Shown here piece after piece: positions 46,413 to 59,000 of a stretch of 64,000 nt of DNA (position 1 is the stretch's first letter; each line of letters starts with the position of its first letter). The position numbers and the translations under genes are program-made. The DNA is taken from NCBI GenBank assembly GCA_021464245.1, contig JADCRB010000019.1, positions 3,453,130 through 3,517,129 on the forward strand, read 5' to 3'. The notes below the pieces were generated by a model, which worked only from the letters and a program-made list of their open reading frames with translations, ran no database searches and was not told the origin of the DNA. The DNA comes from Carallia brachiata (lineage: Eukaryota; Streptophyta; Magnoliopsida; Malpighiales; Rhizophoraceae).

Positions 46413-46615
46413 AGTCTTACCTAAATATTAATTAGAGTAAAGTAATCTTAAACAAGTAAAAAAAAATTATAAGATAAGAATAATAAAATTCACAAAATAG
46501 ATTTTTGAATAGTAAAAAATAATCTTCTAACATATCCTATATTAAACTCCAAAAATTGGCGTTTTCTATGTCATAGGAGAAAGTACTTCTAGTACATTGG
46601 TGCCTTTAGGATGAA

Positions 46616-46843
46616 CTAATAACTTCTCTTAAGTAAAAAATTTCCTCCATTGGATTGTTCGCTCCAATAAAAGTCAACATAATTGTATGTTGTAGGTAAA
46701 GAATCAAAGAGATCATCAAAACTATAGGTTATTCGTCCACCTTCCGAGGAGAAAAGATCCAATGATGGATTGAGTAACCACTTGTTACCCATTGCCCATT
46801 GCCCATTGCAATCATCATTAGTACAAAAAGTTGATTGGCTCAT
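46616..46843 (-). other. 75-codon open frame of unknown nature
   Basis: The frame MSQSTFCTNDDCNGQWAMGN ... GRITYSFDDLFDSLPTTYNY has a rather coding-like amino-acid mix (few Lys/Asn/Ile runs) compared with its AT-rich surroundings. It has no introns, no recognisable domain and no upstream signals. It could be a relic of a last exon. I cannot assign it. Confidence 0.2.
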
Positions 46844-46931
46844 TCATATCGTAGTCAACCAACATGTTTTTCTTTTGGACCATGTACCCATCTCTTTTCA
46901 ATCAACAATGGGTGCCTGACCAAAAAAAACA

Positions 46932-47179
46932 ATGGGCGCCTGACGCCAACCACGGTTTGCCCAGTCGGCTAGGGAAGCATGCCTTCTTGGAACAGACGGG
47001 AGTTTGACTCTCCCGCCTGCTCCTTTTAATTCATTTAGTGGGTAATAGATTATTTATCTTTTTTAAATACTGTACACTCTCACGATATTTATTAAATTTA
47101 CCTCTCTCTCTCTCTCTTGCTAATATTTAATTAAATAATTATTAACTTTATATTAAAAAAAAAAACATGGGTGCCTGAC
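46932..47179 (+). mobile_element. tRNA-derived SINE with target duplication
   Basis: The body is about 46945-47165, with A-box-like tttgcccagtcgg (46956-46968) and B-box-like gtttgactc (47002-47010). It ends in an A-run (47154-47165). The flanks are atgggcgcctgac (46932-46944) and atgggtgcctgac (47167-47179). A third copy of the same 13-mer (atgggtgcctgac) lies just upstream at 46908-46920 and is separated by an A-run, as if another short retroposed tail had landed there before. It resembles a plant tRNA-derived SINE. The CT-microsatellite near 47103-47118 lies within it. Confidence 0.7.
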
Positions 47180-49248
47180 CTTTGCTCGAAAAAAATATAT
47201 ATATTGGTGCTTGCCCGACAATATACTGTAAGGTGAATATAACACATCTTCAAGTTTTAAACTTAAATTCACAGCTTCTAACAAAAGAAAATTGGAATTA
47301 TATTGTTTTTCAACTCAATGTAGAATCATAATAAATTTATCAACAATGTAAAATCCAAGCACCAGTAAATTTTTCATCCTTACCCACTTAGTGAATATAT
47401 GGTCTTACCACACCTTCTTAATTTGGAGAGCGTGTGGGTCAAGGTTTAATATGTGAATATTTTAAATAAGAGCGTCGTTTTTTACTAGAGATAGCGTTCG
47501 GATAAATTCTTTTAAATTTTTTTAAGAAATTATAAATTTAAAATTTAAAATTAAATAAGTGTTACTCTATAATTTAATACGTAGATATTACATATTATAT
47601 GTTAAAATAATAAAAAAAATTTCTTTAAAAAAATTTATCCTGAAACTTCAGCACAGTTACATAAAATCAACAAGGGATTGTATTTGTTTTTTTTACTGTC
47701 CAAAGACACCATCCAATGATGTATCTGGCACCAATCTTTATTGTTGATTGATCTAATATTTGGTTTGACCTTGAACCGGTGAACGCTCCGATTTTTCGAT
47801 TTGGTTTCTCATTGATTACGTGGCGAGTTAACAGAGCACCACGTGGCGCTGGATCCTTCAGAAAAATGCTATGAAAATGTCTTGCACCTGTCCCAATTAG
47901 ACCGATGAGTTCGGTCAACCACTGCACCAATCCCCTTGTTTGCTCCATATATCAAACATTTAGGAAAAAAGATTGGCGTTCAGAGAGAAGAGGATAGAAG
48001 AAGTGTTAATAATATAATAATAAAAATTATTTTTGTAATAATGTTAATTTTTTCTACAATAAAAAATAATGCGATGATTTTTATTGCATATTTTATCAAT
48101 TTTATTGCATAAATCAATAATATCGTTATATTATTGACACTTCTTCTAATCAATTTTATCTTGTTATACACCCCGTGCACTTAATTAATATTTAATTGTT
48201 CTGCTACTTCTCATTTCTCAACGGCACAGCCGCCACCAAATCTTCGGTTCTTTTTTTTTTTTTTTTTCAATTCTTTCAGTTCATTTGACAATATTATACT
48301 TTTAAAAGCATCATTTTTGTTATGTAATATGTAAACTTAATTTATTTTTTTACACTACATAAAAGTCGGAGGTTCAAAGTTTAAAATTTAGCATTAATAT
48401 ACATTGTCTAAAAATATTGATAGGAAAAATGTAATAATATACAAAAAAAATTTTATACTATAATTTCAAGAAATTTAATTATACATAATTTGTAATTTGG
48501 CATATGATAAAATTAAAAAATTAATCAATACATTGAATTGACAAAGTGATTTAATATATGTTAAAATTGATCAATATAATATATTGCTAGATTGAATTAT
48601 ATGTTTTGTAGATACTAACATGACATTCAATAGATTTAATTACAAGTTACTTATAATTTTGTATAAATAAAATTAAAAGATAATCAATTTAATACGTTCA
48701 TTATGGATGTAAATGATATATACCAAATAAATTAAATAGGAAATACTTTACAATTTATATATTTTAATTTCCAAAATAACACATGAGATGAAACTTTCCT
48801 CTAAATCATATGGTTGATAGTTTTTTTTTTAAAAAAAAGAAAATGTGATATGTATGATTGAATTAGACGCTCTATACTCTTGCTAAATTTGAAAAATTCT
48901 ATGTGTCTTTGCCTCTTCCAAACAATTTTTCTTTGGTTTAGAGTGAATCAAATCTGCAAAAAAGTTTAGAGTGAATCAAATTTGCAAACAAGTTTAATTC
49001 TATAAATAACTAGTGGAGTGAATCAAATTTTATGTTTTAACAATTTTTTTTTTTCATACAACGAAGAGGAAACGATTCCACTATTCTTATCGACTAGTTA
49101 GCAACAAATTATTTGGAAAAAAATGTTTCGTACAATCTATTAGCATCAAATAAATAAAAAAAATTATGTCAAAAATAAATAAAAAAAAATGAAAATCAAG
49201 AAAATTTTAAAAAATAAAGTAACAAAATATTATATATGTGACCACATT
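47180..49248. other. AT-rich intergenic DNA
   Basis: No gene recognised. A 93-codon frame on the minus strand (47667-47948) has no domain. Immediately upstream of 49249 is the likely 3' flank of the GUX gene. Confidence 0.4.
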
Positions 49249-52200
49249 CTAAATCAAATGAACCCGTCTAGGATCCCTAACATTAATCTTCCAATGTCGA
49301 TCACTGAACCCCACATCTTTTGCCAACTTTCGCTCCCAATCCAACTCAAGTTTTCGTTTTTTCGTTAACCCACAATGCTTCTGCAACTTCACATCCATTT
49401 TGTCATGAAATTCCCACCACCTCTCGTGGGCCACATCACTTGCATAAATACGCCGGTCCCTAATGTTCCAATTGCAATCATAATCTCTATAACAATGCCA
49501 TGGCTTCAAACCCAGATAATGTATTGCATAAAGTTTTGGTGGGTGAGCCCCAAAAAGCTCGTTCTTGACCGTGGCCTCAGCCGTAGTGTTAGCCCAAAAA
49601 TTCTTTAGGAAATTTGTTCTTCTGGGTAGCCTATGCCACCATGCAAACACTTCATTAAGGAACCCTTGGTCGCCACCATTGTAGGAAATAATGTCCAATC
49701 GTCCGTCCATTAATGACTTGAACGTGCAATTTGATGGCTCGATGACCATTATGCCAGAATTGAAGATCCATACATCGTTGCCTGTGGCTGACATTTGAGG
49801 GAAGTGAAAAAGGATGTCCAGATTTCGTAGAACTAAGATGTCTGAATCTATGAAAATGATTTTGTCATAATCTGTCAGCTGCCACAGCCTGAACTTGCTG
49901 TAATTGTACTCGTTGTAAGAAGCTTTTTGGGCTTTCGTGTTCCGGATCCTTTCGATGAGTCGGATCTTCCATCCGGCTGCGGCGAGGGCGTCCCGTTTGG
50001 ATTGAGAGATGGATTTGTCCAGGAGAAGAATAAGGTCACGCTTGGTTCCTGTTTGGAGAAGGCTTTGTGCAAGGGATATGGCCCCACAGACGTAGGACTC
50101 TGAGGAGTGGAGGACTGTGGCATAGGCTTCTCGTTTGGGTGCCCTTACGGTATTTTGAATCTTTGAGAGATCATAGACTTCATTTGCACCTGAAATTCAA
50201 AACAAAATTAGGCAGGCAACACAACACCCGAGAAAAAAAAAAAAAAAAAGACAACAACAACAACTAAGCCCGTGGATAAACATGTAAACCTTTTTTTTTT
50301 TTTTTTTTTTTGTCTGAAAGATGTAACGAATATTTTTTTTTGGCTAAACATGTAACAAAATTTTTTTTTTTTTGTCTTAAGAAAGCTGAAATTCAGTTGG
50401 TTGGAGAGTAAGATACATGAATAGGTGGTCTGAAATTCAAACTCCAAACTTTATGGCGGGAGGGTAAACCCTCCAATCAATGCAGGTAAGGCTGCTTTAT
50501 CGTGTAACAAATTTTAGTATCTTATATGCCCATAGGACCTCTAGGTGCATCACACTCGTACATGCCGGCTCATCGCATATGAGCCTCTTGACCTATTACT
50601 TATAATATGACATAGGTCTAGGGTCAGCCCCTGAGGATAAGGTCTTTAAATCAAACTAATTTCGCTATGATTCAATTCAACCCAATTGACTCTGTCCTAC
50701 CTAAATATTGGACTGATAGATATATATCCTATTCACTAGTTTTTAAATGGGAGTATACTAATAAAGAAAATCTGTTGGGAGTGCAGATGTTATCAGAGTT
50801 ACTTTGTACGTTGCTTCTTGTTAAAGATTTATCATGACACCCTTTTATCTTAATAAAGATTTATCACCTATAATTTTTCTTTTATTTTTTTTACCTTTAT
50901 AAATGCCCCAATTTCCCAAGACAATGATTTGTTAATTCTCTCACTACAATTACTTTTCTTACTTACTTCCATTGACAGTTACCCACTTAAACATTAAAAT
51001 TTTATACTTTTTTTTGACCAAAATTTTATACTTACTTCCATTGAAAATTACTTAAACATTAGAATTTTGACGTTAAGCCTCTAAAGTCTAACCCAACACC
51101 TTCCAAGTAACCTTCTGACACGTGACCACTTCAGCCCGAGTACTCATCAACGTCCTTGAAGGGATCACTAATTTTTGAGAAATTCTTCATTCATAAAAAA
51201 AAAAAAAAAAGAGGCAGCTTCTAGAGAGAGATGATGGAAGGCATTGAGCTTTCGGTCTTCCAAATTAGCACCATTTATTCTTTCTTCCCCAGCTAATCGA
51301 TTTTGTCCCCCTAACTAATAGAAATAAGAAATTTGTAACGTATAGAAGTGTGCAAATCCTCCACATATTTTTTAATATACATATCAAAGCCTAGGGACCA
51401 CTTCTAATCTTGCATTATTTTTTTAATTTGGATAAGTTAGTGCCAGCAACACATACAAGCGCCTGTAGCTCAGTGGATAGAGCGTCTGTTTCCTAAGCAG
51501 AAAGTCGTAGGTTCGACCCCTACCTGGCGCGCAATTGATGCTATTTTCACAGAAAAACATTTATGCTTCCCAAAATGAGGAAAGATTGCTTTCTTTCCCA
51601 TTTTGGATTTGCCAAAACTTGAAAAATAAGGCCTCGTCCAAGAAAAGACAAGAAAAAATGGCTTTGAAACCTTACCTTGTCCCCACAGAGGCAAGGAGAG
51701 TTTGCAAGACCCAACTGGCAAAGAAACCTGTTGTTCCAACCTTGCAATCTCCGGCTCATAGAACCACCAATCACCTTCCTGTCTTACCAAGTCATCGCAT
51801 CTAAACAGCTCCAGCATTGGCCTACACTTGCTCCAAAACACCACTTTGGTCCTCCCATTCCAACCCCTCTTCCCCCTTTTCACCGCCAAACTGGCCGTTA
51901 CAAGGTGAATTTGAAGCCTTAAGACATCTCTATTCCACCCTTGTTCCGGATACTTGCATGGCAATTTGGCCACTATTAGGTCCATCGTATCATAAGCTTT
52001 AAAATTTGGCATTGGTATCTCCGGACATGATGGAACTTCATTTTCTTCTTCCTCATCAATCCATTCAGGAAACAAGTCCTCCCATTTCAAGTACTTGGAC
52101 ACTCTTTGATATTGGATTGGTACAATTTCTCCATGTAATTTCCACTCACCAACATGAAGATTATGGTCTCCATCATCATAAATATCATCATCAACATCCA

Positions 52201-52678
52201 TATTTATCATGCCAATCTTCATCCCTTTTGCTATGTCACTAATAAAGTTTGGAGCTTCAACCTTTGTCTTATTCACCCTCGGCCTTGAAGTATGTGCCTT
52301 GCTCTCCTCCAACACGGCCTTCATTTCGACAAAGTTTTCAGCCTATGAATGAATAAAATTAAAGAGAGAAATTCAATTCTAACCCAAATGGGGTATTGAT
52401 TCACAAAGCAAATGACTTTATTAAAAACTTTGATTTTCATATATAATAACAATCATCATGACTTGATTTGAAGCTGACCTTACCTTATGATGACATTGGC
52501 GTAACGAGCACCTAACAACCGATGCTGCATTATCAAAATATGGTGAAGAAGATGGCCGCGGAAGGAGAGAAGCATAGATGACAAGAAATAAAGCAAGGAA
52601 GATTAGATTGATCCTTATCAGTAACAAAGCTCTTGAAGGGGCCTTCATGATTTTTTGAAGGCCGAGTCCCTCCACCAT
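49249..52678 (-). CDS. GUX: GUX-type xylan alpha-glucuronosyltransferase (GT8, PGSIP)
   Basis: Three exons on the minus strand at 52678-52484, 52342-51676 and 50189-49249 (195, 667 and 941 nt) join in phase to an intact 600-residue type II membrane protein. A short cytosolic tail is followed by an anchor at residues 19-39 (LLIRINLIFLALFLVIYASL). Exon 2 has the plant-specific stem domain (EDLFPEWIDEEEENEVPSCP, VAKLPCKYPEQGWNRDVLRL, CKLSLPLWGQ). Exon 3 is the GT8 glycogenin-like domain: SSESYVCGAISLAQSLLQ, YNEYNYSKFRLWQLTDYDKI, the metal-binding DSD (residues about 402-404), FNSGIMVIEPSNCTF, NGGDQGFLNEVF and KPWHCYRDYDCNW. GUX enzymes add glucuronic acid side chains from UDP-GlcA to xylan in the Golgi. 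The subfamily member is not determined. Intron 2 contains a tRNA-Arg gene on the opposite strand and a SINE-like insertion. Confidence 0.93.
50351..50515 (-). mobile_element. SINE-like insertion in GUX intron 2
   Basis: On the minus strand a body of about 140 bp ends ...cttaagac followed by an A-run (T-run 50361-50373 on +). It is flanked by tgtaacaaaatttt (50351-50364) and tgtaacaaatttt (50503-50515). A B-box-like gagtttgaatttc lies inside. The same ttaagacaaaa-type 3' end occurs at several other T-runs in the window (near 50299, 55242 and 61453). Confidence 0.55.
51459..51531 (+). tRNA. trnR-CCT: tRNA-Arg (CCT)
   Basis: A 73-nt gene folds canonically: acceptor stem GCGCCTG with CTGGCGC, D arm TAGCTCAGTGGATAGAGC, anticodon loop TTCCTAA (anticodon CCT), T arm with GTTCGACCC, discriminator G. 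There is no intron. It lies inside GUX intron 2, antisense to GUX. A-box and B-box promoters are intact, so it can be transcribed by Pol III independently. Confidence 0.95.
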
Positions 52679-55600
52679 TGTTTAAGCGAAAGCTTGCTAT
52701 AAACCTGAGGGAAGGTCTGTGTATGCGTGTGTATATATATATATCTATAATAAATTAGTTAACTACCTTTCTCTACCCATAATCTTTATTTTATGGTGAT
52801 AAAGCTCATGATTAGAATTTTTTTTTTTGGGGAGGGATTTGAATGTAGTGGTTAGAGGATTTGGAAGTTGAAATTTGAATAAAACTTAAGACTTAGAGGA
52901 AGGCAACAACATTAAGAAAACCCCACGTATCATTAGTACTGCCTTGCATTTCCATGCCTTCAAGATATATTACAAGGCGAGCAAATAAGATTTTACTTCT
53001 ATCCATGTTGTTGGTCAATGTTTTTATATTGTCTTGAAACGAAATTAAAAATACGCCCCACAAAGCAAAATTAATTTGGTTTTAGTCCAATCTATGGCAC
53101 GACATTTGGACTAATCTATAACTATTTCCCACCTCTAAGTCTAATTCCATCGATTTTTACGTTTCCTTTTCCCTCTCATCTGAGAGGGAAATTGCAAGCA
53201 TTGTATCTTCCGAATATTTTCGTGATTTAGTTTACTTGGAGAATTTTTTAAAATTTTAGACTTTGGAGTGTATTGATTGGTTAAGAAATTAAAACGATTT
53301 AATTGGTCAAGGATAACCAATTATAATTTATATATTATTATTACTGTGTAATCCAATCTATGTCAGGCTCATAATATATTAATAACCAAATACACTAACG
53401 TATTAGTTTATGTAAAAAAATACGAATCAAAAGTGGTGGCGTGTCGAAAATTGGCTTATTTTACCTTTAGATTTTAATATTTTACTAGAATTCATGATAG
53501 TGCTAACGTATAAGTTTATGTAATCATCTAGAGTTGCATGTCTCAACTCAAATAGAAAAGAAGATACAATGAATGACGCCATTAATTTCACTAGTTTTAA
53601 TTGGAATGCAACAATTTTGACAAGTCGAAGTTTTTTAACTTATTTTTGTCTGTTGGTACCGGGATTTGAACTATATATAGTTACTGGAATTAAGCTCACA
53701 ACTGTTTTTTTTTGTTTTTCTTAAACTTTTGATTATCAAATTATTTTTGTCAATAACTTTTATTATTTCTAACAAATTCTGTCATTTGAAAAAATAAGGT
53801 CCGCACACAGGGAGAGCATGTGATGGAAAGAGAAAATGTCAAATTTGGCACAAACTGAGATATGGGTTTGGTGGGTATTTTGACATTTGTGTAAAGGGCA
53901 GCTTAGGCATGCAGGCGACTATTATTTGGTGTTAGCGGCTAAGCAGGTCCGCCAGCCAACAACAATTTTTTAGTTGCCGCGTCAACTTCCTACGTGCAAC
54001 AAAATGAATTTGTCCATTTTCCATTGTTTTGTAAGCGATAAGCCCATAACACATCACGTCTGCTCCTCTTCTAATAAATCTCAATTGTTGACGTGAAAAA
54101 AAAAAAAAAAAAAAACTTTAGGTCAAGTATCAGTGTTTCACAACTCAACAAATGATTCGAGATCATGTCTTTACAGAGACCAGAAATGGGCATATGGTTT
54201 TTTTTTTTTTTTTTGGTACATTAGAAATTGGTATATGGTGATTTATCATCATGAAAATCAACCAATCTCGGCAATATTGATGATTGGACTATTACGAGAT
54301 AAACTGGCTATTGATTCATGAGTTTCACTACATGACTATACTTTAAGCAACACTAAAGTAGTTTTACAGTCTATCTAATGACATTTAATTACTTATCTTT
54401 TTTTTTTCCTCTAAATTCAACCATAATACATATCAATTTGATCATATTTATGAAATTCCATCAGATATTTCCCTTTATTCATTACCTAATTCTTGCAATA
54501 GAGGGTCCCTCATTCTAAAATTGTCAAACGATGCATAGGTCTCTTGGCTTCCTATTGTCTATACTTCTCTTTCGTTGTCCTAAAAGGTAAAAGGAGAAAC
54601 CGCCGAAAGAAAAGCCCAAAACAAAACAGCGGAACCTGAGTTGCTGCAGGGTCATGTAGGGAACGGTAGATGATTTAATTATCAGTCGAAGAATAAATAG
54701 TTTACTAATGAAAGGGAGATAATCTTGGAACATCGAGAAGGAAGATAGAAATATGCAAAATTAATGCACCAGCTTACCCCTTAATTGAATGCATTGTGAA
54801 GTTGAAATTTGTAGATATTAAGTTGGGGTGTCTATTGGTTCAATTAATGATGGTATGATTCCACCCGTATCATCTAGTAAAATTGGTAGGATCCTTGTAG
54901 TAGAAAACTGTAAAAAAAAACCGATCACCAAACCACTCATTTGGGGCAAAAGAGGCTAACCAGTTCAAACGTAGAGCTCTTTTATGTCGCGTCTGTCGTT
55001 CTCCCGATGTACTTTATTTTCCCCTTTTTAATTTGGTTGGTCGGACAGACGTGCAATTTTTGTGTTAGCCCGTCAATATAATGAAATTACCGCACTCCTC
55101 AAATATCACCGTTGGCCCAGTTCACACTTCACAGTTGGAAACAAGGCTTGTAATCCACACAATAATAAAAACCACACGGCACGGCTACACCACAAGTGAA
55201 TTCAGTGCGCTTTCCGTGTTTGTCAGAAAAGCCAAATCTATGGTTTTTTTTTTTTTTTTTTTGTCTTAAGGAAGATGAAAGCTCATATTACAATTAAAAG
55301 AAATTTTTTTAAAAAAATGAAGATCCGACTTTCCACATCTTTCCTAACATAATGGCAGTGAAGCCGAATCTAATTTTATGTATACTAAAACAGCAACTAT
55401 ATCTTGCAACTTCCAGGGCCGGTCCATTTAACCAGGAGACAGGATTTTGTGGACTTAAAGTGGCCTAAATACAGCAACAAGAAAAAATTTTCTCGCCCCT
55501 AGTCTTTTGTCTTCACCAATTGAGCAAACATGCAAACAATCGCCTAATGTGAAGTTCATATTAGCCTGGCCACACTGGAAACTGTCTTCGCAGTCACAAC

Positions 55601-56095
55601 CAGCAATAAATAGCAAGGAGCACTTGGCCCCAGCAGTAAATTAGGAAAATTCCACTAGGCATTCTCATGCAACACAGCAGAGATATTAGGAGACTACATC
55701 GTTCTCAGTAACATGATTTATGTCCTGACAAAGTTCCTTAATTTATGTCACTGCCTACAAATCATCAAACTGTACAAAAAGTGAAGCCAGTTCCAATGAA
55801 ATAACTTAGCATTGGCAATTCACCGATCTCTCTTTACCGAATTCAAAGTCAGCTTAATCAATAATTTTATTTCGTTCTCAAAATTGCAAATGGATCACCC
55901 GCTCCAGAAAAGACCTGGCAAAAAACTTTTCATATTGAGCTAGGTCGACCAAGGAATGAACTAAAAGAATGAAATGACATGCAAGGTTTCAAAGGCCAAC
56001 CTGCATTTTTCTGAGCCTGAAGCCCTCTATAATATGGTTGATACTTTCTGATCCTTCACATGGTCAGATGGAGTAAAGCATCCAAATTCACTGCA
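52679..56095. other. GUX promoter side and AT-rich intergenic DNA
   Basis: The first 100 bp hold a (TA)n run (52731-52744). The remainder has long homopolymers (54098-54115 A, 54200-54214 T, 55242-55262 T) and no recognisable gene. The T-run at 55242 followed by tgtcttaagg resembles a SINE 3' end. Confidence 0.4.
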
Positions 56096-59000
56096 TCATG
56101 ACTTTGTCACCTCCTGAATATGTTGCGAGTGGCTTTTACCAGGTGGAATGAAAATAAGATCTTCCCATCCCGAGTTCTTCTCACTCACCTAAATGAGGCC
56201 AAACAGAATTGAATCAAATTCCAGTTTATTTTTCATCAAAGAACCATTAACAAAATAATCAGGTCCACTACCTCCGATTTTCTTCAAAACATCCTCTAAA
56301 CTTCCGACCTGTTTTACCCAGATTAAATCATGCAGTCACAAAGTCAGAGGCTTATATATGGAGTAATCATTAATGGAATTTTACATCTACTGTTGGAAAA
56401 AAAAGGATAGATATAAGATGCTGGAGATCATTGTTATTTTTACTGTTACAACTAATCTAACAAGATTTATCTTTCAGAAGCCCTACTGCCCTAGCATTTT
56501 AGATCTTACGGTCTCTCTCAAGGCAGACAAATTAACTCTTCCTCTAGAAAAATTAATCCATGATGCAAAAACCCACTTATATGACTGGACTAAACCAATC
56601 AACCACAAATCACTGAACCTAGACTCATCATTAAAATTCAAACAGGTCTCTCAACCCATTGCATTGGTTTAGTTTTCTCTTGTGGGTTTTGAAACGAATT
56701 ATTTCTGTCGCTATCAAAACCAACAATGCTTCCACTACAAAAATAAAATTTCAATTTGATTCACCTTATCTATGCCTTCATTTCAATCAATGGACAATGT
56801 ACATGACTCATTCCATATGAAAGCAGACGAGACACAAAAAGTTCGGAAGCCAGGCTACCAAGTTTGTGATCCCCTGCTTACTCCACAAGCTATCAACAGT
56901 ATGGTTGTAGATTTGCTTTTCTTGTTATTATTTTCTTTGTTATTTTTAAGCCTACAATAGTCCGGCAAATTAGAAGTTACAATTATGTATTAGTTTTCTT
57001 CCATTTCATCTTAGTAAGTTCAATTCTTTTAAGCAGTTTGTGTCTGACAAAATACCTCACACAAACAAAACATGCCAAACATAAGATGCTCGGGTGTGGC
57101 AGTTGGTGACCCAAAAAAACGTCCACGGGTGTCACTATGTAGCAAACCACAAAAAAAAAAAGAAAAAATGGGTTGTAATGAATTGCCCTTTGATAGATCT
57201 CCAGAAATCAAACTTTTTCAAACACAAATAAAAAAAAATAAAAAACAAAGTAAAGAAAAAGATGTCATGATGTGATACCATGATATGCTGAGAAAGACCA
57301 GGACCTCTTGATGCCCTTGACACCTTTGATAGTTCTTTCTCAATGTCTTCCTGTGTAGTGCATGGCAAATAGCTTGTAATCAATATGGAGTCATACTAAA
57401 TGATGTGCACAAATCATTTTAACATAGTTCACGTGGATCTTGAAGGTTCATTGTTCAAATATACCTTTTGGAAATATATTGGGCAGTAACGCTTGTTTTT
57501 CTTCTTCACAACCAGGAGGTCCGACTGGATACACATCCAAATAGTTTGAGGCAACATTAATTCAGTGCAAACAACTATTATTTTGATTTGCACATAACAA
57601 AATCCATCCATACTATACAAACAAATACATGTGGCCAAGTCCACTGACCTAGAGGAACCTACATTTGAATGCTGTAATGATAGTATTTTAAAAGCCTGCA
57701 AACTGGCTAACCAGGAACATTGGTTCATAGTTCTCTCCAGAAGATAGAAGCAAGTGCTACCATAAAGGTTTGCATCAGATACTTACAAGCACGAGAATAG
57801 AGTAAATTGTTCTATTTCATCCATTGCCTCTTGATATAAACAGGCGACTGAGTGGAACCAGAATTGCAAGGATTCCAGGTCAATTGAAAATGATGCGACA
57901 TAGAACGAGGCATAATGTGTTTGTTCACTCTCGATAGCTACCAAGCAAATATATAAGGTGGTTGACAGCATATTGTAGCTCAAAAAAAAAAAAAAAAAAA
58001 AAAAAAAAAGGAAGTCCCAAAAGGGATAACACTCCATCTTCAGTGGGATGGAAAAATGTTAGCTAAAAAACCAACACATTAATGTACGTGCAAGTGCATC
58101 CACTAAAAAAATGGTTTAATACAAAGCTGACAGTTATACTTGCCTATACTTTCAGCAACAACAAATATACTCAACATGTTAGATGGCATACCTGAAAAAC
58201 GGGAACCCCATCAAACCCACTCCTGATATTAGCTGCTTTCAGCTGATAAACACACAAACAAACCATTAGTTTGATGCATCTCATTTTGTAGATTCAAAAT
58301 AAAATGCAATTTGACGTCTAACCGCATGTATGAATTGATATCATAAGACCACAAAGAAGTTGCAGTAGAAATTCATAATTAAAGCTGTCTCCTGATTAAA
58401 CTAAATTAATCCACAAAAGACACCGACTCCATGCATATCATCTTGTTCCTAGATGACCAACGCCCTGCTTCTCCATAGTCCATACTTTGACCCCAACAAT
58501 GCTCAAGAATGGAAAGGTGCTACGCAATACCTAAAGTCAAATGTTAAACCAATTCTTTTGGCAGTGTCATGGTTTAGACTTTAGACAAATAAAAGGATCA
58601 AACTGGTGTCCCATATCAAACTGACAAGAACTTCCTCCAGCAATAAACTATTAAAGAATGTAAAGAACCACATGAAAGCTTATCTGAATGATTCAATCAT
58701 TTCATGACCAAGGGAAATGGCTTCATGCAATATATATCTTTTGAAACTAGAATAAAATATTTTTGAACTGTGATGACGTATTATTTTTGGCTTTTGGGTC
58801 CATTGCAACCAACGATACTTATGATAGGCTTGAGAAAACTGACCTCTAGGGCATTCTTTATTTGAACTGGATCAGGCAAAAACCGGAATGCAATTCCTTC
58901 AACTTTCAACATGTACACCTACAAGCAAAGAAATGGAAACACAATATTGTATCAGAGCAAATAAATAACCAAACGATTGACAAACACATCACCAATATGT

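Noticed and set aside
54524..54733. 69-codon minus-strand frame
   Set aside because: No domain, AT-rich context, no supporting signals.
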